Below are positions 33,657 to 42,673 of a stretch of DNA of 64,000 nt, piece by piece. Position numbers and translations under genes: made by a program. Origin of the DNA: Haloechinothrix alba (GTDB taxonomy: Bacteria; Actinomycetota; Actinomycetes; Mycobacteriales; Pseudonocardiaceae); the NCBI RefSeq assembly GCF_900188115.1, contig NZ_FZNW01000001.1, forward strand, positions 186,001 to 250,000, in the 5' to 3' direction. A model generated the notes under the pieces. The model saw only the letters and a program-made list of their open reading frames with translations. It did no database searches and had not been told where the DNA came from. The first letter of the stretch is position 1, and each line of letters begins with the position of its first letter.

Positions 33657-34574
33657 ATGCCCGACACGCGGCGGCAGCCGGAGGCGACGGTGCGCAGGTG
33701 GGTCGCCGTCCCACCGGTATCGCCGCGTCGCGGCAGGCCCGAGCCGCCCGAGAGGCCCTACACCGGACCCCCGAGCTATCCTGCTCCGCCGCGCTGGGGC
33801 TTCCCGAGCGTGACGTGGCGATGGCCGACCAGCGTGCCCGGCACGGTGACCGAGCACGCCGATCCGGTGCGGCGGCAGTGGGTGCTCGGTGGCCGGGTGC
33901 TCGTCCTGCTGATCATCACGGCCACACTGGCTGCTCTCGCGACGGGAGCGGAGGTATGGCGTTACGTCCTGCTGGTGCGCAGCCGGGACAGCGCGCTCAA
34001 CTCGTCCATGGTGCTGTCCTCGGATGCGCTCGTGGTCTCGGCCTCGGTATTGCTGTTCATCGTCGCGGTGGTCACGATCGCTGCCACCTACCTCTGGATC
34101 CTGCGCGTACGGGCGGCGATAGCCGAGCAGCGGGGCGTGGACCCGCCCCGTTCCGCGTGGCGGATCGCCGCGGGGCTGTTCGTGCCCGGTGTGAACTGGG
34201 TACTCGCCGGGCCGATCGCCGCGGAGCTGGAGCATCTCGCCAGCGGGTACTCCGCCACCGCCCGGCCGCGACCGTCGTGGCTGGTGCTCGCCTGGTGGGC
34301 CGCGTGGGCGGCGAACGGAGTGCTGGTGACCGTGACGCTGCTGTGGCGTACGCGCGACGGAATACAGGTGCAGGCGGACAGCGTGCTACTCACCGCGATA
34401 ACCGACCTCGCCGCGTTGCTGCTGGCCGCGCTGACCGTGCTGCTGGTACGCCGTGTGATGAGCCTGCTCGCACCGATGGCCGCGGCGCGGCTGCGCGGCA
34501 GCTGGGTGGCAGCTGTGCGGGACGCCCCGCCGCCCGAGCTACGCCCGCGGCGGACCCCGTGGGCGCGCAGGTGA
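33657..34574 (+). CDS. DUF4328 membrane protein
   Basis: A 305-residue protein starting 4 nt after the rhodanese stop. A Pro/Arg-rich cytoplasmic N terminus of about 75 residues is followed by about six membrane helices in two groups (VLVLLIITATLAALATGAEV, ALVVSASVLLFIVAVVTIAA, WLVLAWWAAWAANGVLVTVT). The motif AAGLFVPGVNWVLAGPIAAE with a Trp/Pro-rich amphipathic segment is typical of DUF4328. Function unknown. Confidence 0.75.
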   Translation: MPDTRRQPEATVRRWVAVPPVSPRRGRPEPPERPYTGPPSYPAPPRWGFPSVTWRWPTSVPGTVTEHADPVRRQWVLGGRVLVLLIITATLAALATGAEVWRYVLLVRSRDSALNSSMVLSSDALVVSASVLLFIVAVVTIAATYLWILRVRAAIAEQRGVDPPRSAWRIAAGLFVPGVNWVLAGPIAAELEHLASGYSATARPRPSWLVLAWWAAWAANGVLVTVTLLWRTRDGIQVQADSVLLTAITDLAALLLAALTVLLVRRVMSLLAPMAAARLRGSWVAAVRDAPPPELRPRRTPWARR

Positions 34575-34654
34575 CCGAGGGCGTACGGAACCGCGGCCGG
34601 CGGGTAGCGTCGCGTCCCGCCAGGGCACCGATACATAAACGGAGGTACGTCGAC

Positions 34655-35557
34655 GTGGGCAAAGGGGCGCGCAAGGCGCGTGAAGCGCGGGACGGTAAGC
34701 GTCGCAGGAGCGGTGCGGCGTTCGTCGCCCGGTCCTTCGACGGGCTGGCCGCGGAACCGGAGTTGATCGCGCTGCGCGAGTTCGTGCCGTCGGCCACGGC
34801 ACGGTTGCCGGTGGCCGGTGCGGAGCGCGAGATCCATGTGGCGAGCGTGCTGCCCGGTGCGGCCGCTGCGATGGTCCGCTCGGACGGCGTGCCGTTCCTC
34901 GGCCTGCAGGTGCAGGCCAAGTCGTCCGATGTGAGCAGGGACCTGGGGCGCGCCCTGCGGTGGCTGCGCGACGCCGACACCGGAGACACGCTGGCGGTTC
35001 CGGACACCACGAGCGAGCCCGTCGAGGGCGAGCGCCTCCAGGACCTGCTGGAGGCGGACGTCGCACTGGAACCCGAGTTGCATCCCGACTTCTCCTGGTG
35101 GCTGCCACCCGCCGAGCGGGACTCGGCAGGCACGGATCCGGCGGTCCAACGCGCGAACGAGGCGATCATGCCCACCGAGCGGTTGTTGAGCGCGCCTGCG
35201 GACACCGGCGAGGCAACCGTGGCGTACTGGGTGGATGCCGGCGAGAAGGCTCATCTGCGGTGGGTACGCCCGGAGCCGGAGGGCGAGTTGCTCGCCGCGC
35301 TCGCGCGGCTGTCCGCGCGCGGTGAGCTCGGGCTCGGCGACGGGTCCCGCTATGCGGGTTCGTTCCGCGCGCACGGCCTGCTCGTCCCGGTGTGGGATCT
35401 CGATCGCGAGGCGCATCCGCGGGAGTGGGTCGGGCCGGCCGGTGAGCTCGGTGACCGGCTCTCGGCGACGCTGGCGGGACTCGCCGACCAGCCGCTGGAT
35501 GCCGCGGAGCGGCGCGCGCGGGACGGTTTGCTCGGGCGGCAGATCACCATTCGGTGA
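34655..35557 (+). CDS. DUF5926 family protein
   Basis: A 300-residue soluble protein from the GTG at 34655, with GGAGG 9 nt upstream. It begins with a very basic segment (VGKGARKAREARDGKRRRSG), then RSFDGLAAEPELIALREFVP and PELHPDFSWWLPPAERDS, which match a conserved actinobacterial family of unknown function, DUF5926. The Lys/Arg-rich start suggests nucleic acid or ribosome contact, but that is inference. Confidence 0.8.
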   Translation: MGKGARKAREARDGKRRRSGAAFVARSFDGLAAEPELIALREFVPSATARLPVAGAEREIHVASVLPGAAAAMVRSDGVPFLGLQVQAKSSDVSRDLGRALRWLRDADTGDTLAVPDTTSEPVEGERLQDLLEADVALEPELHPDFSWWLPPAERDSAGTDPAVQRANEAIMPTERLLSAPADTGEATVAYWVDAGEKAHLRWVRPEPEGELLAALARLSARGELGLGDGSRYAGSFRAHGLLVPVWDLDREAHPREWVGPAGELGDRLSATLAGLADQPLDAAERRARDGLLGRQITIR

Positions 35558-35649
35558 GGGTGACCGGGGCATGACCGGTTACGGTTTGGCGAGGGGTTGA
35601 CACCCGCGCCCAGCCAGCATGGTCGAGTACCGCACACAGGGGGCTTCAC

Positions 35650-36144
35650 GTGGTGAGCGAGCGCACGGACTTCGCGGAGTTCGTGGAAGCCGCCTTGCCC
35701 GGCCTCCTGCGGTACGGCCATGCCCTGACCGGCAACCCGCACGACGCCGCCGACCTCGTGCAGACCGTGCTGGAGAAGGTGGGCTCGCGCTGGTCGGACC
35801 TGCAGCGCAGGACCCAGGATCCGACCGCCTACATCCGCCGGTCCATGGCGAACGCGCATATCAGCAAGTGGCGCCGCACGCGCAAAGAGAACCTGGTCGC
35901 GGAGCTGCCCGAGCGGAAGGGCAACCCGCAGGCGGACCCGTTCGAGCACGAACCACTGTGGCAGGCGCTACGGGAACTGCCTCCCAGGCAACGTGCGGTC
36001 ATCGTGTTGCGTTATTACGAGGGACTCTCCGAACAGGAGATCGCCGAGTCGCTCGGCGTGAGCCAGGGCACGGTGAAGAGCCAGGCGAGCAAGGCGATCA
36101 CGTCGCTGCGGACGAAGCTGACCGCGGTGACCGAGGAGTGGTGA
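35650..36144 (+). CDS. SigE-family ECF sigma factor
   Basis: A 164-residue sigma factor of the sigma-70/SigE type. Region 2 has FVEAALPGLLRYGHALTGNP and AADLVQTVLEKVGSRWSDL; region 4 has LRELPPRQRAVIVLRYYEGL and SEQEIAESLGVSQGTVKSQA. Two GTGs at 35650 and 35653 are possible starts. The next gene, 37 nt downstream, encodes a membrane protein in the place where this family usually carries its anti-sigma factor. Confidence 0.9.
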   Translation: MVSERTDFAEFVEAALPGLLRYGHALTGNPHDAADLVQTVLEKVGSRWSDLQRRTQDPTAYIRRSMANAHISKWRRTRKENLVAELPERKGNPQADPFEHEPLWQALRELPPRQRAVIVLRYYEGLSEQEIAESLGVSQGTVKSQASKAITSLRTKLTAVTEEW

Positions 36145-36181
36145 ACACGGACCGGCAGGTGGGAAAGGAGGTGCACCCGTC

Positions 36182-37030
36182 GTGAGCAACCCGCACGAGC
36201 CCGATGAGCTCGGCGAGGACCTGCGCAGGCTGTTCGCGGACGACCGGCTCGCCGTGCCGCACGCGTCGGGTGCGCGCGACGCGATCGTGGCCGGTGCGCA
36301 GCGCAGGCGTCGCCGCAGGCGCGCGGCGTCGAGCTCGGCGGCGATGGCGGGTGTGCTGATGCTCGCCGGTGGCGTGTTCGCGATCCCTGCGCCGTCCGAC
36401 GCGCCTCCACCGGTCGCCTCGTCGGACGGGACCGAGCGGCCTCCTTTGACGCAGCGCCCTGGTGCGACGCCCGACCGGGGCAGTGCGGATGCGACCGATC
36501 GTCGCCTGCCCGAACCGCAGACGTTCGCGGATCCGGGGCCGGGAGCCGAGAACGCCGAACCTGCCCCGCAGACCGCGCCCGAGACGTTGGCCGAACGTCG
36601 CGAGGACGGCATGACGCTCGACGCGGACTCGGTCCTCGGGCCGGACGGGTACGGCCGGGTGCGGCTGGGGATGACCTTCGAGGAGGCGCGGGACGGGGAG
36701 CTGCTCGCCGACCCGGACGCCGAGCCCCCGGAGGGCTGCGAACCGTATGCGCTCGCCGAAGGCACCGAGTCCGTCTGGCACGTGCGGATCTCCGAGGACC
36801 TCGGGGTGGCCGTGATCAGCGCTTCCGGGGCACACACCCCGGAAGGCATCACGACGGGTTCCTCGCGTGAGGACGTCGAGTCGGCGTACCCGCGGCTGCG
36901 AGCCGAGTCGGGTGGGTACCACGCCATCGCGGGTGAGGACGCGCACTACCGCTTCGTCTTCGACAACCACAACGACGTCCAGCAGCTGTTCCTGCGCGGC
37001 GACCGTCTCGGGCAGTGCGCCTGGGACTGA
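36182..37030 (+). CDS. Membrane-anchored partner of the SigE-type sigma factor (putative anti-sigma factor)
   Basis: A 282-residue protein from a GTG. The cytoplasmic N terminus (ELGEDLRRLFADDRLAVPHA) is followed by a very basic run, a membrane helix (SAAMAGVLMLAGGVFAIPA, about 53-71), a Pro/Thr/Asp linker and a secreted domain of about 140 residues starting DADSVLGPDGYGRVRLGMTF. That domain has two Cys (GCEPYA and QCAWD) that could form a disulfide. There is no zinc-finger motif, so the anti-sigma assignment rests on gene order and topology. Confidence 0.65.
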   Translation: MSNPHEPDELGEDLRRLFADDRLAVPHASGARDAIVAGAQRRRRRRRAASSSAAMAGVLMLAGGVFAIPAPSDAPPPVASSDGTERPPLTQRPGATPDRGSADATDRRLPEPQTFADPGPGAENAEPAPQTAPETLAERREDGMTLDADSVLGPDGYGRVRLGMTFEEARDGELLADPDAEPPEGCEPYALAEGTESVWHVRISEDLGVAVISASGAHTPEGITTGSSREDVESAYPRLRAESGGYHAIAGEDAHYRFVFDNHNDVQQLFLRGDRLGQCAWD

Positions 37031-37040
37031 CGGGACGGAA

Positions 37041-37086
37041 CGCCCTGTGCCGGGCGGCTCCGGCCGGAGCCGCCCGGCACAGGGCG
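37041..37086. terminator. Strong hairpin, probable terminator
   Basis: A perfect 23-bp inverted repeat without loop (arm start CGCCCTGTGCCGGGCGGCTC) between the convergent stops at 37030 and 37131. No U-tract is present, as often in high-GC actinobacteria. Confidence 0.75.
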
Positions 37087-37130
37087 CATCCGGATCGCGG
37101 TCGGGACGAGCCGGTGCGCTCAGGGGACGG

Positions 37131-37679
37131 TCACAGCGCGCCGCCCGCTACCGGGGGCATCGTCGGGTCCGGCCCCTGGGTACCGGCCTCGCGTTCCAGG
37201 AAGCGCTCGATCTCGAAGACGTTGCCCCCTGCGCGCTTGGCGACGTTGAGCAGCGTGGACATCGTCGAGATCTCCTCGACCTGCTCCTTGAGGAACCACT
37301 GCACGAACTGCTCACCGGTGTAGTCGTCCTCGGCGCGCGCCGTCTTGGCCAGCGACTCGATGTCCGCGGCGACCTGCTTCTCCTGTCGGAGTGCCAGCTC
37401 GATCAGCTCGACGGGGTCGCTGAAGTCGTTCCGTACGGCATCGGTACCCCCGATACCCACCGGGTGATCGGTGTCGAGCAGGTACTGCACGATCGCCATC
37501 GCGTGGTTGCGCTCCTCGACGGCCTGCCGGTAAAAGTGCCTGGCGAGCAGGGGCAGGTCTTCCGCGTCGAACCATACGGCGAGCGCGATGTACTGGCGCT
37601 CGGCGTTGAACTCGTTGTGCACTTGCTCCTGTAGGAGCTCGTAGAACTTGGATCGCGGTTCACTGTCAGTGGTGTTCAT
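37131..37679 (-). CDS. Ferritin (BfrB-like iron storage protein)
   Basis: A 182-residue four-helix ferritin from the ATG at 37679. The ferroxidase-centre residues are in LLQEQVHNEFNAERQYIALA (Glu), FYRQAVEERNHAMAIVQYLL (Glu, Glu, His), and EEISTMSTLLNVAKRAGGNV. The pattern is that of non-haem actinobacterial ferritin such as mycobacterial BfrB; the haem-ligating Met of bacterioferritin is not evident. The C-terminal tail is extended (GTQGPDPTMPPVAGGAL). Two possible IdeR boxes lie 75-117 bp upstream. Confidence 0.9.
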   Translation of the reverse strand: MNTTDSEPRSKFYELLQEQVHNEFNAERQYIALAVWFDAEDLPLLARHFYRQAVEERNHAMAIVQYLLDTDHPVGIGGTDAVRNDFSDPVELIELALRQEKQVAADIESLAKTARAEDDYTGEQFVQWFLKEQVEEISTMSTLLNVAKRAGGNVFEIERFLEREAGTQGPDPTMPPVAGGAL

Positions 37680-37752
37680 ACTTGCAATTCTACTTGCGAG
37701 CGGCACCGATTTACCACGGAATTGCGCGACAAGTGATACGGTTCAATTCTGG

Positions 37753-37796
37753 TTAGGATAGCCCAATCAAAATGTGGTTAGGTTTCCTTCAATGTC
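37753..37796 (-). promoter_or_regulatory. Candidate IdeR iron boxes upstream of the ferritin gene
   Basis: TTAGGATAGCCCAATCAAA (37753-37771) and TTAGGTTTCCTTCAATGTC (37778-37796) each resemble the left half of the IdeR box TTAGGTTAGGCTAACCTAA, in a conspicuously AT-rich stretch. Their distance from the start matches mycobacterial bfrB, where IdeR with iron activates from upstream boxes. The right halves match poorly, so binding is inferred. Confidence 0.5.
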
Positions 37797-37908
37797 CCGG
37801 CAGCCGTGCTCCTTGTCGAGCCGGACACGATGTGGCGCCCGCGAGATGCGCGGTCCGGGTGCCGGCCTCCGGGGAGAGCCGCGCCGGGCAGTGCCCGTCG
37901 GTGCGGGG

Positions 37909-38721
37909 TCACGGTAGCCACGAGACGTGGTCGCGCAGCATCGCGTAGCCGACGAATGCGATGACATCGAGCAACGTGTGCGCGATGACGAGGGGCGAGA
38001 GCCGGTTGGTCCGTTGCCAGATCCGCCCGAAAATCAGCCCCATGACCAGGTTTCCCACGAAACCGCCGATTCCCTGATACAGGTGGTATACCCCGCGCAG
38101 TACCGCCGATACGAGTAACGCGGAGTTCTCGCCGGAACCGAGTTGCCTGAGCCAGGTCAGCAGGTAGCCGACGACGAGGATCTCCTCTGCGGCGGCGTTA
38201 CCGAACGCGGACAGTGTCAACGTGATCGGGCGCCACCACGTCTCGTCCAGTGCCGACGGTACGACGGCCACGTTGAGTCCCAGTGACCACGCGCCGAGAT
38301 ACAGCGCCAGCCCCGGGATGCCGATCAGTGCGGTCAGGCCGAGGCCGAGCAGCAGGTCTCTGCCACGCCTGCGCAGGTCGATGCCCACTGCCGATGCCGT
38401 GAAGCCCGCACGCCACAGCAGGTAGAGCCCCAGGCCGGCCCAGCCGAGCAGCTGCACCGCGCCGAGCAGCTGCTGCAGCATGTCCACAAGCGCGATGCTC
38501 GCTTGTGGCGAGTGAAGCGCGACTTCCTGCTCGGCGAGTGGTTCGGGACGCAGCAGGGAGTCGAGGAAGGAGAGCAGGCTGCGCGCGGCGGACAGTCCCA
38601 GGGTGATCGTGAACACGATGACGAGCTCGATGACGATCGCCCGGCGTTCGCGGTGGTCGGCGACTACCGGCGGCGACTGGGGGCGTGGTGACATGCACCA
38701 GCGACGAAGTGTCCGCAGCAC
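37909..38721 (-). CDS. CPBP-family intramembrane metalloprotease
   Basis: A protein of up to 270 residues with about six to eight helices. The CPBP (CAAX-protease-like) motifs are present: FGNAAAEEILVVGYLLTWL with the paired Glu, GVYHLYQGIGGFVGNLVMGL with the first His, and PLVIAHTLLDVIAFVGYAML with the second His. The usual Arg after the EE motif is replaced by Val-Gly, which may alter activity. The start may be the GTG at 38721 or an ATG at 38694; neither has a clear ribosome site. Bacterial members act in bacteriocin immunity or signalling; the role here is unknown. Confidence 0.8.
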   Translation of the reverse strand: MLRTLRRWCMSPRPQSPPVVADHRERRAIVIELVIVFTITLGLSAARSLLSFLDSLLRPEPLAEQEVALHSPQASIALVDMLQQLLGAVQLLGWAGLGLYLLWRAGFTASAVGIDLRRRGRDLLLGLGLTALIGIPGLALYLGAWSLGLNVAVVPSALDETWWRPITLTLSAFGNAAAEEILVVGYLLTWLRQLGSGENSALLVSAVLRGVYHLYQGIGGFVGNLVMGLIFGRIWQRTNRLSPLVIAHTLLDVIAFVGYAMLRDHVSWLP

Positions 38722-39081
38722 GTACTCACGTTAACCTGGTCAATCATGAGTGGCTGGTGTGGCAGGCGCGACGCCTGTGGAGTACTTGAACCGGACTGGG
38801 GGTAACGCGCATACTCGATCAACTCCACTACCCGTGGTAGGGCTGTGCACAGGAAGTTTGTGAGCTGAACAACGACTCGTGCCCCCGGGGTCGCCTACCC
38901 GGCGTGCGTCGATATCCGGAGCAGTCGTTAGCGGATGGCGCTGCTGCGCTCAATCGGACTGTTATCCGGCTCGTATAGCGTGCCAGCGGACGCATTGCGG
39001 GCTACCCGCTGTCACAAGGTTTCAGGGGGCACTCGTACGCGAACACGACGTTCGTACTTTCGCGAAGAAGGGAACCGTAAG
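38722..39081. other. Region upstream of the BCCT transporter
   Basis: The 360 bp separate the divergent CPBP gene and the transporter. It is AT-richer than coding DNA around it and contains GTTAACC near 38730. The last 147 bp are open in the transporter frame but have poor codon pattern. I see no gene or strong palindrome; an osmotically regulated promoter is plausible. Confidence 0.5.
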
Positions 39082-40809
39082 GTGGCGACAACGTCAGATA
39101 CATCGCCGGATCCTGCGCACAGCAGCGGTCCGGCCAATCAGGGTGCTTGGTATCAGTCCGTCAAACCAGGCGTGTTCTGGCCGTCGGTGATCATCATCGT
39201 CGTCTTCGCGCTCTGGGCGGTCTTTGCGCCGGATACCGCCAACGAGTGGCTGGGTGAGGTCAGCGGCGGAATCACCCAGTACTTCAGCTGGTACTACAAC
39301 TTCCTCGTCACCGCCTTCGTGGTCTTCGCCATCTGGGTCGGTGTCGGGCATTTCGGCGATATCAAGCTGTCCCCGCAGGACGAGGAACCCGAGTTCAGCG
39401 TCGGGTCCTGGCTGGCGATGCTGTTCGCGGCAGGCATGGGGATCGGCCTGGTTTTCTTCGGCGTCGCCGAGCCCCTCATGCATTTCGACAGCCCGAAGCC
39501 CGGGGTCGAAGGCTCGCCAACCGAGCTGGCCGAGTTCTCGATGATCCAGACCTTCCTGCACTGGGGTCTGCATCCCTGGGCGATCTACGTGGTCGTCGGC
39601 CTGGCGATCGCGTACATGGTGCACCGCAAGGGCAAGCCGATCTCGATCCGGTGGGTGCTGCAGCCGCTGCTCGGCAACCGGGTCAAGGGCGTGCTCGGCG
39701 ACGTCATCGACATCGCGGCCGTGATCGGCACGGTGTTCGGTGTGGCCACCTCCCTCGGTCTCGGCGTCCTGCAGATCGCGGCGGGGCTGGAATGGATCAA
39801 CATCATCCAGGACCCGGGTGACCTAGTCTACGCGGTACTGATCGGGCTCATCACGGCGGTCGCCATCGTCTCGGTGGTCACCGGGGTGAAGCGGGGCATC
39901 AAGTGGCTGTCGAACTTCAACATCAGCCTGGCCGCGCTGATCATGTTGTTCGTGCTCGTCGCGGGGCCGACGATGTTCGTGCTGCGCGAGTTCGTCCAGT
40001 CCATCGGTCTGTACCTGCAGAACCTGCTGCAGATGAGCTTCGACACCACCGCCATGCAGGGCAGTGCCGGTATCGAGTGGCAGGGCTTCTGGCAGGCCTT
40101 CTACTGGGGCTGGTGGATCTCCTGGGCACCCTTCGTCGGTGTGTTCATCGCGCGCATCTCCAGGGGCCGTACGGTCCGCGAGTTCGTCGGTGGCGTGCTG
40201 CTGGTGCCCACGATCGTGACGTTCTTCTGGTTCAGCGTCCTCGGTGGCTCCGGCCTCTACCGGGAGATCTTCGGTGACGGCGGCATCATCGACGCGGAAG
40301 AAGGCGTGACACAGGAAGGTGCGCTGTTCGGTCTGCTGGAGACCCTTCCTGCCGGGACGATCCTGGTCGGGCTCGCGGTGCTGTTGATCGCGACGTTCTT
40401 CATCACCTCCTCCGACTCCGGGTCGCTCGTGGTGGACATGCTCTCCTCGGGCGGGCACACCGAACCCCCGAAGTGGAGCCGCATCTTCTGGGCTACTGCC
40501 GAGGGGATCGTGGCGATCGCGCTGCTGCTTGCCGGAGGTCAGGCAGGTCTCGAAGGCTTGAGGTCCGCCGCGATCATCATCGCGTTGCCGTTCAGTGTGG
40601 TGATGATCCTGATGTGTATCTCCACGTGGCGGGCGTTCACGCTGGAGCGGCGGGCGTTCCTGCGTGTGCAGCGACGGCAGCAACGTGAGGAGCTCACCGA
40701 GCAGGTCTCGCAGAGCCTCATCGACGAGGGTCTTGTCGAGCCCAACGACGCGAGCGGTAGTACTCCGGGTTCGGGATCCGGATCGGGTTCCGGTACCGGA
40801 CGGACATAG
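39082..40809 (+). CDS. BCCT-family transporter (betaine/choline/carnitine)
   Basis: A 575-residue secondary transporter with 12 expected helices. The GTG at 39082, with AAGGG about 10 nt upstream, gives a normal N terminus; upstream ATGs add non-conserved residues. Family markers are AGMGIGLVFFGVAEPLMHFD, MIQTFLHWGLHPWAIYVVVG and FYWGWWISWAPFVGVFIARI, the Trp-rich substrate-site helix. FITSSDSGSLVVDMLSSGG is near the end. The C-terminal tail is acidic and ends in Gly/Ser repeats. Likely role: sodium- or proton-coupled uptake of compatible solutes such as glycine betaine under osmotic stress. Confidence 0.93.
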   Translation: MATTSDTSPDPAHSSGPANQGAWYQSVKPGVFWPSVIIIVVFALWAVFAPDTANEWLGEVSGGITQYFSWYYNFLVTAFVVFAIWVGVGHFGDIKLSPQDEEPEFSVGSWLAMLFAAGMGIGLVFFGVAEPLMHFDSPKPGVEGSPTELAEFSMIQTFLHWGLHPWAIYVVVGLAIAYMVHRKGKPISIRWVLQPLLGNRVKGVLGDVIDIAAVIGTVFGVATSLGLGVLQIAAGLEWINIIQDPGDLVYAVLIGLITAVAIVSVVTGVKRGIKWLSNFNISLAALIMLFVLVAGPTMFVLREFVQSIGLYLQNLLQMSFDTTAMQGSAGIEWQGFWQAFYWGWWISWAPFVGVFIARISRGRTVREFVGGVLLVPTIVTFFWFSVLGGSGLYREIFGDGGIIDAEEGVTQEGALFGLLETLPAGTILVGLAVLLIATFFITSSDSGSLVVDMLSSGGHTEPPKWSRIFWATAEGIVAIALLLAGGQAGLEGLRSAAIIIALPFSVVMILMCISTWRAFTLERRAFLRVQRRQQREELTEQVSQSLIDEGLVEPNDASGSTPGSGSGSGSGTGRT

Positions 40810-40834
40810 TCCCGGCCGAGCGGCCGGGAAGCGA

Positions 40835-40871
40835 GAAGGGGCTGTGTGCGACGTTCGCACACAGCCCCTTC
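40835..40871 (+). terminator. Strong hairpin terminator
   Basis: GAAGGGGCTGTGTGCG (40835-40850) pairs with CGCACACAGCCCCTTC (40856-40871) around a 5-nt loop, 26 nt after the transporter stop. It also lies beyond the stop of the convergent gene at 40948. Confidence 0.8.
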
Positions 40872-40947
40872 GTCGTGCGGACCCTCGTGGTGCGGACCCT
40901 GGCGGGCTCCGCCGGGTCCGGCTCGGGACATCGTGGCCCGGTCCCGG

Positions 40948-41424
40948 TCACTGTGGGCGCCGGTACCAGGTCCTGTCGGGATAGGGCAGGAGTATGCGGG
41001 CGATGATCGTGGTGACCAGCCAGCCGATGACGAGCCACAGGATGGCTGCGATCCCCTGGTTCAGGGCGATCTGCGCCTTCTCGTTGGTGGGCAGGAACAG
41101 GTTGCCCAGCCCGAGGGAGACCATCCGTGCCCAGTCGGACACGAACGCGGCGAACGGGTTGCCGAAGTTGGCCTCGAAGACGAACAGGAAGATGTGCACA
41201 GCGAGTACGGCAGCGAACAGTCCACAGACGAGAGTGATGATCCCGTTGATGCGCCGTATTACGGTGAATCGGCTGGTCGACGGCTCGTCACGCTCCTCGT
41301 ACGCCTCGCGGCTTCGTGAGTGTTCGTATCCCTCACGACCTCGCGAGTAGTCATATCCTTCGCGGCCCTGTGTGTTGTCGTATCCTTCACGACCCCATTG
41401 GCCTTCGTTCTCGTTGCGAGCCAT
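40948..41424 (-). CDS. Membrane protein with REGY-type N-terminal repeats
   Basis: A 158-residue protein from the ATG at 41424. Four imperfect repeats of ten residues lie near the start (GREGYDNTQ, GREGYDYSR, GREGYEHSR, REAYEERD), giving regularly spaced tyrosines. Three hydrophobic segments follow (RINGIITLVCGLFAAVLAVH, then ARMVSLGLGNLF, then GIAAILWLVIGWLVTTIIAR), ending LLPYPDRTWYRRPQ. The second half resembles small YggT-like or DUF-type actinobacterial membrane proteins, but I cannot name the family. Confidence 0.68.
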   Translation of the reverse strand: MARNENEGQWGREGYDNTQGREGYDYSRGREGYEHSRSREAYEERDEPSTSRFTVIRRINGIITLVCGLFAAVLAVHIFLFVFEANFGNPFAAFVSDWARMVSLGLGNLFLPTNEKAQIALNQGIAAILWLVIGWLVTTIIARILLPYPDRTWYRRPQ

Positions 41425-41470
41425 TGCCGTAGTGTGCCATGCCACATGTCGGAATGGCGTGCTTCGTCCC

Positions 41471-42655
41471 TCACAAGGGTGTACTCCTGCCCGACCAGGT
41501 CCAGGCGTAACCGGGGTCCTCGCAGGCATCCGCGGCCTCGCCGAGGTCGAGAGGGGCGAAGGTGTCGATCATGACGGCTGTCTCGTCGAAGTACTCCGTG
41601 CCGATGGAGGCCTCCGCGGCGCCCGGCTGGGGACCGTGCGTGAACCCGGAAGGGTGTAGCGACATCGACCCGATCCCGATGCCGGATCCGGCGCGCGCCT
41701 CGTAGTTTCCGCGCACGTAGAACATCAGCTCGTCGGAATCCACATTGGCGTGATTGTACGGTACCGGAATCGCGTCCGGGTGGTAGTCGACCTTGCGCGG
41801 GCAGAACGAGCACACGACGAAGTTCGGGCCCTCGAAGGTCTGGTGCACCGGTGGCGGTTGGTGCACGCGCCCGGTGACGGGTTCGAAGTCGTCGATGTCG
41901 AACACCCACGGGTACAGGCAGCCGTCCCAGCCGACCACGTCGAACGGGTGGTGCGTGTAGGTGTAGCGGGTGAGGCCTGCCCGGTGCCGGACAAGAACAT
42001 CGGTAGGCGCTTCGCCTTCGGCGCCGTCGACGACCAGCGGCTCAACCGGTCCGCGGATGTCACGTTCGCAGTACGGCGCGTGCTCGAGGAACTGTCCCTT
42101 GGCGGAGAGGTAGCGCTTGGGCGGGGCGACGTGCCCGCGCGCCTCGACGCACAGCGCGGTGAGCGGTTCGTGCGGCACGACCCGGTAGGTCGTCGATGTG
42201 GGTAGCACGACGTAGTCGCCGTCGCCGACCTCCAGCGCTCCGTACACCGTCTCCACCGTGCCGGTGCCGCCGTGGATGTACAGCAGCTCGTCCCCTGTGG
42301 CGTTGCGGTAGAGGGGGCTGGGTGCGTCCGCCACGGTGAAGCCGATGGTGACGTCGTTGTTGCCGAACAGCCTGCGCCGCCCGGTGACGGCGTCGGTGCC
42401 GTCGGGGTACTTCAGCTCCGGAGTGCGGTAGGAGCGCGGCTTGAGCGGGTGGTTCGGGGCGATCGGCCCGCGGTCGTCGGTCACGGCGACCGCGTTGGTG
42501 ATGGCCGTTGGCAGGTTGCGGTGGTAGAGCAGCGCCGAGTCCGAGGAGAAGCCTTCCACGCCCATCAGCTCCTCGGCGTAGAGGCTCCCGCGGGACGATC
42601 GGAACTGGGTGTGCCGCTTCGGCGGAACCTGCCCGACTTGGCGGTAGTACGGCAT
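41471..42655 (-). CDS. hmgA: Homogentisate 1,2-dioxygenase
   Basis: A 394-residue Fe(II) cupin dioxygenase that opens the ring of homogentisate to maleylacetoacetate in tyrosine/phenylalanine breakdown. It begins MPYYRQVGQVPPKRHTQFRS and carries LYIHGGTGTVETVYG, VGWDGCLYPWVFDIDDFEPV, PPPVHQTFEG, PYNHANVDSDELMFYVRGNY and SLHPSGFTHGPQPG, which hold the iron-binding His and Glu. Length and order match bacterial HmgA of the actinobacterial type. The downstream isomerase and fumarylacetoacetase are not adjacent. It is divergent from a conserved gene and an IclR regulator across a palindrome. Confidence 0.92.
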   Translation of the reverse strand: MPYYRQVGQVPPKRHTQFRSSRGSLYAEELMGVEGFSSDSALLYHRNLPTAITNAVAVTDDRGPIAPNHPLKPRSYRTPELKYPDGTDAVTGRRRLFGNNDVTIGFTVADAPSPLYRNATGDELLYIHGGTGTVETVYGALEVGDGDYVVLPTSTTYRVVPHEPLTALCVEARGHVAPPKRYLSAKGQFLEHAPYCERDIRGPVEPLVVDGAEGEAPTDVLVRHRAGLTRYTYTHHPFDVVGWDGCLYPWVFDIDDFEPVTGRVHQPPPVHQTFEGPNFVVCSFCPRKVDYHPDAIPVPYNHANVDSDELMFYVRGNYEARAGSGIGIGSMSLHPSGFTHGPQPGAAEASIGTEYFDETAVMIDTFAPLDLGEAADACEDPGYAWTWSGRSTPL

Positions 42656-42673
42656 CGCTCGCTCCCGAGAGGT

